Assembly: GCA_025766275.1 (NCBI GenBank)
Contig: JAFKAC010000010.1
Coordinates: forward strand, 744,001-808,000
Source of the DNA: Lactarius indigo
Taxonomy: Eukaryota; Basidiomycota; Agaricomycetes; Russulales; Russulaceae
Direction: 5' to 3'
DNA: 64,000 nt
This document shows, one piece after another, positions 1 through 10,102 of the stretch. Within the stretch, counting starts at the first letter, position 1. Every line of letters starts with the position of its first letter. Position numbers and translations under genes: made by a program. The notes under the pieces were generated by a model. That model was not told the DNA's origin. It saw only the letters and a list, made by a program, of their open reading frames with translations, and made no database searches.

Positions 1-749
1 TGAGCTGAGCAAAGTATGGAGGAGACACAACACAAGAACACACACCAATACTTATTAGACAAGTCTTATCCAGGCTGAGAGTGAGATGATTAATGGTTTT
101 CATATGACAGCAAAGGGTGTTCTGGGGCATGAACTCTACAGTACTAGAAGTTGGAGATGACATTGTTGGTTGATGCATTTCTCATCAGGTGAATGAACAA
201 ATTTTAATGTGTTCACACCTTGCATTAGTTAGCCCAATGAGCATTGCATCATTATTGTATTCAATTGGTAGGTATACATGGATAAGTGTGACAATTAACA
301 ACACCCAGTTTTCAATCACAAGACAAACAAAATAGCCCAGGGGTATGACCAGAACAACAGTGAATCACCAACCAGCTAAAGTGCAGATGCCAAGAAAACA
401 ATGATAGTGAAATGGAATGGAACAAGCAAAAGTGGGCATCCAATGACATCATGTGGCATATAAACCCAAGGGCTACATGGCTGAAGAAGACATCACACAT
501 GGGACTAGCTACAATCTCATGTGCATTTGGCTGTGTAGTGCACATGTATTTCACTATACCAGAAATTTCTGTGGCAATGTTTCACTTGGTTCTTATCTTC
601 CTTGGGTGGTTGTCCTTGCTGGCTGGTTTCCTCCACTGCCAGGTTTAGTGAATAAAACATAAATATAATAAAATATCTTAGTAGACACAACAAAGCTAGC
701 CTTTTTTTTTTTGTCTCACTAGTGGTATCCATCGCTCAAGGGGGTCATT
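1..749. other. No recognisable feature
   Basis: I see no LTR, terminal repeat or convincing coding frame here. Short open frames on both strands overlap each other, lack recognisable motifs and look like chance. A T-rich run lies near 704-713. This is the left flank of the solo LTR-A that follows. Confidence 0.5.
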
Positions 750-754
750 GCTGA

Positions 755-1441
755 TGTCATGAACCTATAACCCGGTCGTGACTCAAGGGCACTTAGGACC
801 GGTCTGCGCCGGCCCGGTCTTATGTAATCACCTTCCAAAAGGGGAATTCCGAATCGGAGTTTGAATTCTGCTCTCAAACGATCACGTGATCTGTCACGTG
901 ATCAGTCACGTCTCTCAAGCCACGTGTTGTGTACACATGTACTAATCAATGGTTGATTGTTGATCAATCAACGAAGATAATCAACCAAGTCACCACCCCT
1001 CAGGGATTCCCGCATTGACTGCGGAATCATGCCACCTTGACGCAAGATTGCGCCATCAACTGCGGCGCAGTCGTTCTATGTTTAAACCTCTTCTGATTGG
1101 ACTCTATTGTTAGATGTCTCTAGAATGTTCCTTTGCACAGTACTGCGCAGCACCTGTGGATAGGCCCTAAGCCTGCCCTAAACCTATGCACAGACCACCC
1201 CCTGTAGTATATAAGCTGGTGCAATTCTACGGACAGTCCCTCAGACTGTCCACTTGTGACATCCTCCCTCTTGCCTCACAGCTCCTTCGAGTGCCCCACT
1301 CTTCATGCGCCACTACTCCTCTACTGAGCCAAGAGCGTATCTTGTGTTCTTCTGTCGTCGAGCATCTCTTCTCCACACCCTCTCAGCCCCCAGTCTCTGC
1401 CTACGTCGTGACCCCCTGTCGAGTGACAGTGAGTCATCACA
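755..1441 (+). repeat. Solo LTR, gypsy family LTR-A
   Basis: The 687-bp unit starts TGTCATGAACC and ends CATCACA. It is flanked by a perfect 5-bp target duplication GCTGA (750-754 and 1442-1446). It matches, in opposite orientation, the 5' LTR of gypsy G3 at 39416-40055, so it is the residue of a Ty3/gypsy insertion whose interior was lost by LTR-LTR recombination. A TATA-like ATATAAGC lies near 1208. Unlike the G3 copy it keeps many CpG sites (for example the CACGTGATC repeats near 884-925), suggesting a younger or less methylated copy. GTGAGT occurs near the 3' end. Confidence 0.85.
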
Positions 1442-1446
1442 GCTGA

Positions 1447-2320
1447 TGATTGAGGCTGCTAGCAAGTTCAGCATAACTGGAATGGAGCAATCAGTGAGAG
1501 GCAGATTCCTCCATTCTCACCTGACTTATTGTCATGCACGGCAGATATTACTGACCCTTGTCTGCTGCAGATACATCAAGTGAGATCACCCTAGGCAATA
1601 CATATATACTCTGTGCTTCCATTCTTGCCTATTATCACACAAGGTGGCAGATATTAGCAACAAGGTCATTGCATGCAAGAAACAAATAACCATCTAAGTA
1701 AGTCACACTGGCTGTTATATTGCAGTCAATTTCTACTGCTGAAGCTACTCAACATTGCTTGGTGGATCTCATACATGTATACCAGGTGCCAACCAATTGT
1801 ATGATCCAGTTATCCTTGCCATCCAGTGTTCCCAGTCTTTGAGATGAGGTTAGTTGTCACCATTCAACTATAAGAAGTTGAAGAAGTTGCCATTATGTGG
1901 TCATATACCAAAAATTGGTCCTATCTCCAAATGTCAGATCAATGAGGCGTGGGTTCACACTCTTTGTCTTGCTCACTCTTACCATCCCAGGATGGCATGG
2001 TAATTGATCTCCACAAAGCCACAACACTCCCACTATTGCCCACTATATCCCAAATCTACACATATCTCTCCCTATCATGAGAGATCCTCAATATCATCTA
2101 CCATCTTTGTCACTTTCCCTTGTCTGCATCAAGGGGAGTTGGGAAGGCTATTGCTCACCTCCTCCATTATGTATTCATATTCACCATTTTAGTACAGTTC
2201 ATTCTATCTGGCATGTCAGGGGTTATGTTGCACCTGGCATCACAGGTTCATGCTGTTGCTTGAAACACACACTCAATCATGTTAGCTATTTGTACCCTTC
2301 CTGTACCCATCAAGAACATA
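1447..2320. other. Unassigned region
   Basis: No terminal repeats or recognisable protein motifs were seen. Open frames are short and overlap on both strands. It may be eroded host sequence. Confidence 0.4.
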
Positions 2321-2324
2321 TTCT

Positions 2325-3088
2325 GTGTGGAGATTAGCAATGGGACGCTATCTCCACTTGATGTGGATAAACTGCTGTCATGGCATCCATTTCTCATCAA
2401 TGAGGACATACATTGGCCCTGCAGTGGACTTTGTGATCCACAAGGCAACCAACACCACCTCCATTGTGTTGGTGCTCATACATGCAAGTGACCTCATTCA
2501 ACATCATGAACTGTCAGACAAAGCTCAAGGACTTTCTTCAATGTGCTTGGGCATCAGAACTCTCCTCTGGATCTCATGTTGCCCTTGTCAAGACTATGAT
2601 CAATGAGTAAGTCAACACAGTTCGAAAAAGATGCCCCTTGACGGTGTTTCAGGATGTTGCTGGAACACAATGCCATCTTCACCAAATTGCAAGCTGACCT
2701 GCTTCCAGGCTTGTTATCAAGACTTGTAGCATTCAATTGGGTTCACTGTTCCAAACAGGCTATTTTTTCCAAAGCACTTGCTCTCATTGAGGATACCACA
2801 ACTGCCCATGCACACCACCTTGTCATGCATGGCAATTCTGTATACCATGACCTCCACTTCCTGGAATCCATTGCCCTGGAGATATCAAGTTCATTGGCTG
2901 CTGAAGGTGTAGCTGTAAGGTGGGAGAAGGAGGAAATAAACTCCAGGTCATTGACCATTTTCAGTGGACACCAAGGTGCACTATGCATATTAGAAGGTCA
3001 AGGTGCCAATTTGCACCACATCAGTAATCTCTGGAGAGAGGCAACAGAGTTGTTGTCCTTAGGTATTCATGCATTCAATGGCATGTGA
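2325..3088 (+). pseudogene. Unidentified coding remnant
   Basis: The best frame is 2654-3088 (144 codons), starting MLLEHNAIFTKL. It looks protein-like: balanced composition, alternating hydrophobic and charged residues, a segment SLAAEGVAVRWEKEE, and no low complexity. The sequence just upstream (about 2325-2606) reads as coding in a different frame (for example HKATNTTSIVLVLIHAS), consistent with one decayed gene interrupted by frameshifts or introns. I do not recognise the family. It lies about 650 bp upstream of the Spt5-like remnant, on the same strand, and the two could be unrelated. Start and exon structure are not resolved. Confidence 0.35.
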
Positions 3089-3729
3089 AGTGACCTCACT
3101 GCTCTCAGTGAGCACCAGACTGGCCCAAAAATTGCACAGTTCCACGTTCCTGCTGACAAACAGAACAGCAAATTTAAAGGATGGGTAAGGAGGATAGAGG
3201 CCTGATGTGTCTTGATGCTGGCTCAGGTGCCTTGAAGGTATAAAATCATATTTAACACAATCTCATCTAACACCTTTGTTCCAGAGGCATGGTCATTAGA
3301 GTACATTATATGTATATAATATCTGAATGTGTGTGAAGCTGAGCCATTCAATGGTAGTGACTTGTAGTTCCAACTTTTGGGTGGACATGACAACATATTG
3401 AAGTGTTAATAATACATGCAAGTTGTCAAATGATGAGGCAGATGTTGTCTCACATGCTGGCTTTTCCAACATAGATACTTCTGCACAGGACCTCCAAGAT
3501 GAGGCCACGAGACTTGTGGCAAGAGCTGGGAACAATACATGGTCCTCATACACAACATTTGAAGACATTCCCTTGCCGTTTTGAGTGCCACACTCAACCA
3601 ATCCTAGTATATGGTCCATCAGGGTGAAGGTTGGTATTCTGCATTATCTGCAAACAGATACTGACACCTAATGGATAGCTTGGTCGAGAAACCAATGTCA
3701 TATCCCAGATTTCCCATTGATGTCTTGCA

Positions 3730-4670
3730 CTGAGCAAAGTCCACCCACCAGCCATTGCATTAGTCTTTGCTCTGTCCTCTATACCAGGACATGTGTTTAT
3801 CAAGGTGTTTGATGTTGGAGGAGTTTGTCATGCAGCAAAGGGCTGGGTTACTATCTGCAACAAGCAACCATGGTTCATTGCACCAACAGAATATGTTGGA
3901 ATACTCTCCCACTGACACCACCCATCTGCTGGGATAGAGGTTGGACAATGGTTGTGCTGTATAGCTGGTTGGTATCATGATGATGTTGGGTATCTCTATG
4001 AATCAGACATCTTAATCCAGGGGGACATCATAGTGATATTTGTGCCCTGAATCCCTCAATCTGGAAGCAAGTGGAAGAGAGATGGTTGGCTGGCTCCACA
4101 GGTATGGACCATTGCAGAGCTTGTCCATCAATATGGCCAGAGGAAAGTAGAGGTTCTTGGTCCCAACAAGTTTGTCTTTAAAGGGAGCATGTACAAGGAT
4201 GGGCTTGTTATGGAGTGCATTCCATTGTCCTACCTTTGCATCTTGGGGAAATCCCCTCAGAACATTATGCTGTTTGTGCAGCCAGTGATGGTCCAATCTC
4301 ATCTGCCTTTCTACCCATGTCTTAAGCGCTTTGTGCAGGATTCAAATTCAACTCAAGTAGGCAATAGGATGCTGGTGACATCTGGAGAATATGCTGGCAT
4401 TATCAGCCACACTGAAAAAATACAAGATAATGTCACAGACATGGTTACTCAAAGCCCTGAGCAACACTCTGAACTGATCATTTGCGTTGCTTTGCATGAC
4501 CTAATTCCCCATTTTCTCCCAGGTGATAATGTCAAGAGCCACTGGTCAGACTCCTTTTTGGTATGGTAGTCGCCATTGACCACCTTGAACAGAGGGTAAC
4601 CTTTCTGGACAGGGAAGCCAATGCAGAGGTGCACCCACCTTCTCCTCTCCTTGTCTATCTCCCCTGATTG
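3730..4670 (+). pseudogene. Spt5-like (NGN/KOW) gene remnant
   Basis: One frame running to 4569 shows an ordered series of Spt5-like segments. First is an NGN-like stretch FALSSIPGHVFIKVF (about 3767-3811). A KOW-like stretch VGQWLCCIAGWYHDDVGYLY follows (about 3942-4001). Then comes FVFKGSMYKDGLVMECIPL (about 4171-4227), and a second KOW-like stretch GNRMLVTSGEYAGIISH (about 4360-4410) followed by a GDNVK motif. After a 1-nt frameshift near 4535 the reading continues in another frame as FGMVVAIDHLEQRVTFLD to about 4620. In-frame TGA stops and the frameshift make it non-functional. Canonical Spt5 is an RNA polymerase elongation factor; divergent orphan homologues occur in mushroom genomes. 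Assignment rests on motif order and spacing only. Confidence 0.5.
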
Positions 4671-5027
4671 ATTTATGGACTTCATAGATTGATATGTTAA
4701 AACTCAGCATCCAGTTCTTTAGTTCACCCCTTTGATTTTTTTGTTTCACTCTGGGTCTCTATGTCGAATTTCCTGGGAAAGGCAGTGCAATGCACCAGGG
4801 CCACATATTACAAGTACCAGATGGTGGCATCACCCAAGTCATTGACGAAGTAAGTCAACATGTAAGTCTAGGTCCATATGCCAACAACAAACTCATGACA
4901 GGTTCAGACCAATATCAATATAGATGAGATAATGGTATCAGGGGTCCAAGCTGCTGCTCTGCATAAGTCCAAGCACTGTTGCATTTGGGAGGGGAAGAGA
5001 GTAATGATTATGAAAGGCTCCCTTAAG
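4671..5027. other. Unassigned spacer
   Basis: Nothing recognisable lies between the Spt5-like remnant and the LTR-C fragment. The 3' tail of the Spt5-like gene could extend into it. The five bases before the LTR edge are TTAAG (5023-5027). Confidence 0.35.
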
Positions 5028-5297
5028 TGTAATGCCACAACAGGGGCATTAGATATGACCTGTATCAAGTTGGTCAATATGCTGTAGTACAAGCTCAGTG
5101 GCTCAACTTCAGTAGAGTGATGCACAAGAATCACAAGGATGTGAGTCACTTGGATCATAGAGGGGAAGCTAAGGCACAAAGACCTAACAGAAACAGGGGA
5201 TTGCGAGACAGGGAATGCTCAGAGGCAACCTTCATTAGATGAGTGTAGTATTACACAAGAAGTCTAGTCTACTGTACAAGCTAGGTAGAACTAGGTT
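5028..5297 (-). repeat. Partial LTR-C (3' portion), end of G1
   Basis: This is the reverse complement of the last roughly 270 bp of the LTR-C family (full copies at 27330-27917 and 52194-52776). It shares the segment AGCTTGTACAGTAGACTAG and the TGTAATGCC end. The 5' part of the LTR is missing, and the ORF3 frame continues into it for about 20 codons. Confidence 0.75.
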
Positions 5298-6236
5298 TAG
5301 AGCAGTAAGCCAAGCATATTCATTGGTGATGAGTGTGAGGGCTCCAGCATATTGTAGGTGCCACTTAGTCCCTGCTAGCATCAGGTCTACAGTGAGTCGT
5401 TCCAACCTGAGTTTCTGGGCCATGTCCTCCAGTTCTTCATGCCTCTGGTCCAGTTCCTTCAGTGCTGTGAGCCCTGTGCAAAGCTGTGTTACTTCAGCTG
5501 TAAGTCATGGCATGTTGAGCTCAATTAGAGTTTTGTCCAAGGCACATGTGTGGATGTTGTTTGCGTCGAAGAACTGGAGTTGCTCTGCAGAGAAAGGAGG
5601 GGCAGAGACACTAGGGTGTAGGGTTGACAGGTAGACAGTCTCACTGTAGCAGGGCTCCCCTTTCCTCATTGTCCCCACAACCTTGGTGAATCCTTTGCAA
5701 TAGTAAATATACTTTGCAATTTGGAATCCACCACTAGGCTGCAAGATTTGCAACAGGTAGTACTTGGGTGAGCCCAGGGTATTTGGGAAGAAGGGAGCCC
5801 CTGGGTTGTCAGTCTCCACTGCCAGGGTATCAGGTCAGTGGTAGTTGATGGGGGAGTGTATGCAAACAGGGGTGAATGGTTCAAGGAGTGGCAGTGGAGT
5901 AGAATGTTTGGACAATGGTGGAGAGGAAGGTTCATTGGGTGGTGGTGTTGGATTTTGATTGGGAGGGGGAGTTGGTGAGTATTGGCCTTCTTCTGGTGTG
6001 GAGAGGGTGAGCTCCCCAGGTTCTTGTTCTGGGGTATGGGGTATGATGGGTACTGGGTCGATGGTAATGGTGGGGGAATCAGATGCTGGTGGTAGTAGTG
6101 AAAGACATGGAATGCTGGGGATGGTGAAGGAGAGGTTGGTGACAGTGATTGTCTCTCCAGCAAGGAAGGTGGCCAAACAGGGGTCCATGTTGAGGGTGTT
6201 GACTGCAGTTGTGTTGGAAACTGGGGTGGTTGTCAT
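5298..6236 (-). pseudogene. ORF3 of gypsy G1 (post-chromodomain protein)
   Basis: A single minus-strand frame runs from ATG 6236 to the LTR-C fusion, broken only by two TGA codons (near 5833 and 5505). It is in a different frame from pol, so it is a separate ORF downstream of the chromodomain. Domains in order: a proline/serine/threonine-rich N-terminus of about 130 residues (runs such as TPPPNQNPTPPPNEPSSPP); a core containing DNPGAPFFPNTLGSPKYYLL (about residues 142-161), then FTKVVGTMRKG and a PFSAEQLQFFDAN segment; then a heptad-rich coiled-coil-like tail ALKELDQRHEELEDMAQKL. The core aligns by eye with G5 ORF3 (DNPG.PFF.N...Y, GTM.K, AEQLQFFD/PAQMQNFD). Function unknown; see findings. 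Confidence 0.65.
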
Positions 6237-6305
6237 TGTGTGTGGTTGTTATTGTTGTGGGTCTTGATTGTTTCTTTATATCTTTTGTCCAGCTCCTACA
6301 GCAGA

Positions 6306-7620
6306 TGGATATAGTCAGTAGTAATCTCTGATTGTGTCCTTGGCATGAGTCATATTGGTTGCAGGTTCCCATGTATTGTCACTCATAGGTAATCCCTTCC
6401 ACTTTACAAGGAAGTGGAGTTTGTGCCCTCATCCTTGTTCCTGGGCATCTTCAATTTGCTCCACTTCATACTCCTCTTCTTCATTGATAAGGTCAGGTGG
6501 AGGTCAGGTAAAGTTTGTCCCATGCATTCCATCTCCTTGTATGGTGTGAGAAGGTTGGCATGGAATATGGGGTGGATCTTCCATGATGCAAGAGGTTCTA
6601 ACTTGTATAAAATGTTTGATAGAGCTTTTGTTATCTTGAATGGTCCATATCTTTTCAGGGCTAGTTTGCTTGTGGGATAGAAGGTGTGGAGATTAGTCCC
6701 TTCTAACCATACACGGTCTCCTTGTTTATAGGGTACAAAGTCATCCTTCCTCATTGTGCCATGAGGTGTTGTGCATGCTTTATGCTATCTTGGGTGTGTT
6801 GTCTGTTGATCAGCATTTTATCCAATCGTTGGTCTACCACTGGGCAACTAGACAGTTTGGGACTCCACATGGTGTGTGGTTCCCATTCCATAAGGAGTAA
6901 GAATGGGGAATGTTTGGTGGTGGTGTTTGTCCACAAGTTATGTGTGAATTGTGCCATAGGTAAGACCTTTGCCCAGTTGTCTTGTTTTATGTTACACCAG
7001 TGCCATAGATATTGTTTGAGCCATTGATTAGTACATTCTGATTGTCCATCAGTTTGAGGGTGGTATGTGGATGATATGTTTTGTTGTATTCCTAGTGTGG
7101 AACACAGCTGCCTCATGAATGTCAATGTGAATCTGGGGTCTCAGTCTGATATGATCTTTTGCAGTGATCCGTAGTAGGGGTATACATATTGGAGATATGG
7201 TTTTGCCACTCCTTCTGACATAATTGTTTCATTGCATGGGATGAATATGGCTGCTTTAGAACAATTGTGATTGGTGATTGTGAGGATGGAGTCAAATCTG
7301 TCAGAGTTGGGGAGTTTGACAATAAAGTCCATTGACACCACTTTGAAAGGTTCTGCAGAAGGGTTGGTTGTGATCAGGAATAAGTGTGGTTTTTGTCAAT
7401 GTGGGTTGATCTTGTTGCTTTGGCATGTGGCACATCCCTTGACATAGGCTTCTGTGTCCTTCTGCATATTTGGCCACCAGAAATTGCATTGTACTAGTTC
7501 CAGAGTGTTCACAATTCCAGGGTGTCCAGCACTTGGAGTGTCATGGAAAAAGGTAATTACCCCCTGCTTAAGGTCATTGTTTCCCACAACAACAAGGGCA
7601 TTGCCTTTCCACCATAACCC
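6306..7620 (-). pseudogene. G1 pol: integrase, GPY/F and chromodomain remnant
   Basis: Minus-strand fragments in several frames. The integrase H2C2 region is at 7587-7396 (H...H then CATC, preceded by FWWPNM). Catalytic-core pieces are at 7341-7141 (MDFIVKLP, HNCSKAAIFIPC) and 7125-6751 (TYHPQTDGQSECTNQWL). A GPY/F-like stretch LALKRYGPFKITK with GDRVWLEGTN lies at 6754-6540. A chromodomain at about 6515-6350 reads EEEYEVEQIEDA, one TGA, then [18 protein letters not shown]. The integrase motif ISD-stop-DPRF has TGA where the family has arginine, as expected for CGA to TGA. Frameshifts and stops make it inactive. Confidence 0.75.
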
Positions 7621-7876
7621 TGCTATTTGTGGCTAAAGCGTCGCTGTTTTCACCTATTCTGTGACTGTACATTGCCCTAAGTCGAGTTACCATATGTAGA
7701 TATGCCTAGTCAGGTTGATATATCCTGCAGAGGACCGAAAATATCCCTTCAGTCTTATATCCTCCTCTGCAGGTGAGTAACTATCTTTACTTTGATCAAT
7801 ATAGTCCTATATCCTCCTCTGCAGTCCCCTTGTGTCCTCTGTCACTCAAGGGCCCTCTATAGGTCGCATTCTAACA
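7621..7876 (+). repeat. 5' LTR of copia A
   Basis: 256 bp, TGCTATTTGTGG to ATTCTAACA. It contains two direct copies of TATATCCTCCTCTGCAG. The segment between and including the second copy (7773-7824, 52 nt) starts GTGAGT and ends TGCAG, and is absent from the copia LTRs at 49068 and 49404. Confidence 0.88.
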
Positions 7877-7890
7877 GGTTATGGGCCCTG
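7877..7890 (+). promoter_or_regulatory. Primer binding site (half tRNA-iMet type)
   Basis: GGTTATGGGCCCTG directly follows the 5' LTR. Its complement CAGGGCCCATAACC matches the anticodon stem-loop of initiator tRNA-Met (CAT anticodon). This is the internal, cleaved-tRNA priming mode known from Drosophila copia rather than 3'-end priming. Confidence 0.7.
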
Positions 7891-8053
7891 CCCTGCGACT
7901 TAACTGATCCTTGCTGTCATTCCTGCTGCTCTCTTCCCTCTCAGCTCTCCACACTCATTCCAATCACTCCAATCAACTCCATTCATTTCCCACTCTTCCA
8001 TTCATCCAAATCACTCCATTCCTTTCCATTCCATCACCCACATCGTCCGCAAC

Positions 8054-10102
8054 ATGTCCACATCCAGAGATACCTCTATCTTGTCCATTTCTCCTCTCAC
8101 AACCGAAAACTATCACCTCTGGGCCGATGATATCAAGTCCTGGCTACAGCTCAATGGCCTTTGGCGATCGGTTTCTGGCTCAGAGAAGAAACCAGCTGGA
8201 AAACCCGAAGTCCTGGACTCTAAGGGCAATGTCCTCACTCCTGCTACGCCTCCAGACGAGGATAAGCTGGAGAGATGGGAGGTTAAGGCTGAAAGGGCGG
8301 CTGGAGCACTCAAGACTGCTATGTCTCATGAGCTCAGGGTGCTTATCAGGGACTGTGAAGACGACCCCATTGCTATCTGGGACACCCTCAAGGCCTCCTT
8401 TGTCCAACAGCGAACTGCCCCTCGCTTCAATGCCTACCACACACTCCTATCCACCCAGAATGACTCAGAGTCCCTGGAATCACTCATTAACAAGGTGGAT
8501 GAGCAGATTAGGGTCATAAAGTCACTCTCACCCTCCTCCTTCACCCTGGACAACCTCTATGATGAGCTGGCTGTCATGGCTATCATTAGGGCGCTCCCAC
8601 AATCGTTTGACGAAGTTGTACGCACAATTTCGGTCCTGGACAAGTTTGACAAGCAATCTGTGATCCAATCGCTCAGGAACATGGATCAGACTCGTTCCAA
8701 CCTATCTGGGACTTCATCAGCGTTCTCAGCATCATCCACAGCGTCTAAATCACGTCCTAAGGCTCCCTCAACTCCACATTCCACTCCCTACACTCCATCC
8801 ACTCAATCCAGCTCCTCCAGTCGCCCCAAATGCGACTTCTGCTCTCGCTTGGGCCACATTGAGGCCAAATGCTTCCTCAAGGACCGCCTCATGCGCCAGA
8901 TCAATCCCCCTTCATCCTCCACAGCTTCACCTGCCACCATCTCGTCTCAGTCACCTCCAGAAGCTCCACAGTCCGCTTCAGCTGCATCAGCAAGTGCCCT
9001 ATTTTCTGCTCTCCAGAACGACTCTCACACTTCCTGGAATGCAGACACTGGTGCCTCAGCTCATATGACATTCAATTGTCATTGGATCCGCAATTTGAAG
9101 CCACATCGAGTCAAAATTAGGCTGGCTGATGGGTCTGTGGTCTATTCTGAAGGGGTGGGGTCGGTCCGCTTCAATCCTGTGGTGAATGGCGAGGAAATGG
9201 CACCTCTAGAGCTCACTAATGTCCTATATGTCCCTGCACTCTGCAGTAATCTATTGTCTGTGTTATATCTCACTCTCCATCGCCGTTTCATTGTCTCCAT
9301 TGAGAAGGACACCCTACACTTCATCAGGGACAACAGGATTGCCTTTCAAGCGAAGACTGGACCTTCAAATGCTGCATATCTTGTGGAGGACACCATTCCA
9401 GTGGAGGAGTTCACCTCATTATCATCTGCTACCACCCTCCCATTGGACTGGGACCTCTGGCATCGTCGCCTCTGCCACCATCACTTGGCAGGCATCAAGA
9501 AGCTGCTCTCAGGCAACCTGGTGACCGGTTTCAAGCTTGATTCACAAGCAGATCCTGATCCAGTATGTGAAGCTTGCAAAGCTGGCAAGATGCATGCAGA
9601 TCCCTTTCCAACTTCGACCTCCAGAGCCTCAAAACCGCTTCAATTGGTCCATAGCGACGTGCATGGCCCTGTCAAGGTGTCTACACACCAAGGGTACTGC
9701 TATTGGGTTACATTCATCGATGACTTCTCTCGCTTCAAGGCTGTTTACCTCTTGAGGCGAAAGTCTGAGACATTTGCTGCCTTCAAACAGTTCAAGTCTT
9801 GGGCTGAGAATGTCACTGGAGCGATACTGGGCACTCTGAGGGAAGATAAAGGTAGGGAGTACATGTCTGGCGAGTTTGAAGTGTTCTGCATTGAGCATGG
9901 CATCCAGAGGCAGTACACTGCCAGGAATCGGCCTCAGCAGAATGGAGTGGCTGAGAGGGCCAACAGGACAATAGAAGAAGGTGTCATTTCGATGCTGCAT
10001 GAGTCTGGGATGCCCACAGCCTTCTGGGGCGAAGTTCTGGCCACTTTCATTCACACTAGCAACAAACTGGTCACTTCAGCGGTCAGGCAGCACACCTCAT
10101 GA
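8054..10102 (+). pseudogene. Copia A gag-protease-integrase
   Basis: An open frame of 682 codons from ATG 8054. Residues 1-215 form a copia Gag (LTTENYHLWADDIKSWL, UBN2-like helices). A zinc knuckle CDFCSRLGHIEAKC (C-x2-C-x4-H-x4-C) is at about residue 260. The aspartic protease motif NADTGASAHM is at about 330. The pre-integrase zinc domain LWHRRLCHHH...CEACKAGKM is at about 465-515. The integrase core follows with VHSDVHGP (first Asp, about 531), LREDKGREY (second Asp) and NGVAERANRTIEE (Glu, about 635). The frame ends prematurely at a frameshift: the next sequence should continue in-frame as a PHEAF-type integrase C-terminus but is displaced to another frame. This is the best preserved gene product in the window; it could still encode Gag, but not a full polyprotein. 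Confidence 0.88.

Larger units (their letters stand above)
5028..7620 (-). mobile_element. Ty3/gypsy chromovirus G1, 3' half
   Basis: On the minus strand this reads integrase zinc-binding domain, integrase core, GPY/F-type domain, chromodomain, ORF3, then the terminal part of an LTR-C. Gag, protease, RT and RNase H are absent, because the element ends abruptly at 7620/7621 where the copia A 5' LTR begins. The missing upstream half is not found on the far side of copia A, so the junction is a rearrangement rather than a simple insertion. ORF3 runs straight into the middle of LTR-C, so the first roughly 300 bp of the 3' LTR and any polypurine tract have been deleted. Confidence 0.8.

Noticed and set aside
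884..925. CACGTGATC palindromic repeat cluster as a transcription-factor site array
   Set aside because: Suggestive E-box-like words, but they lie in the LTR-A promoter region and no second CpG-rich copy is available to test conservation.
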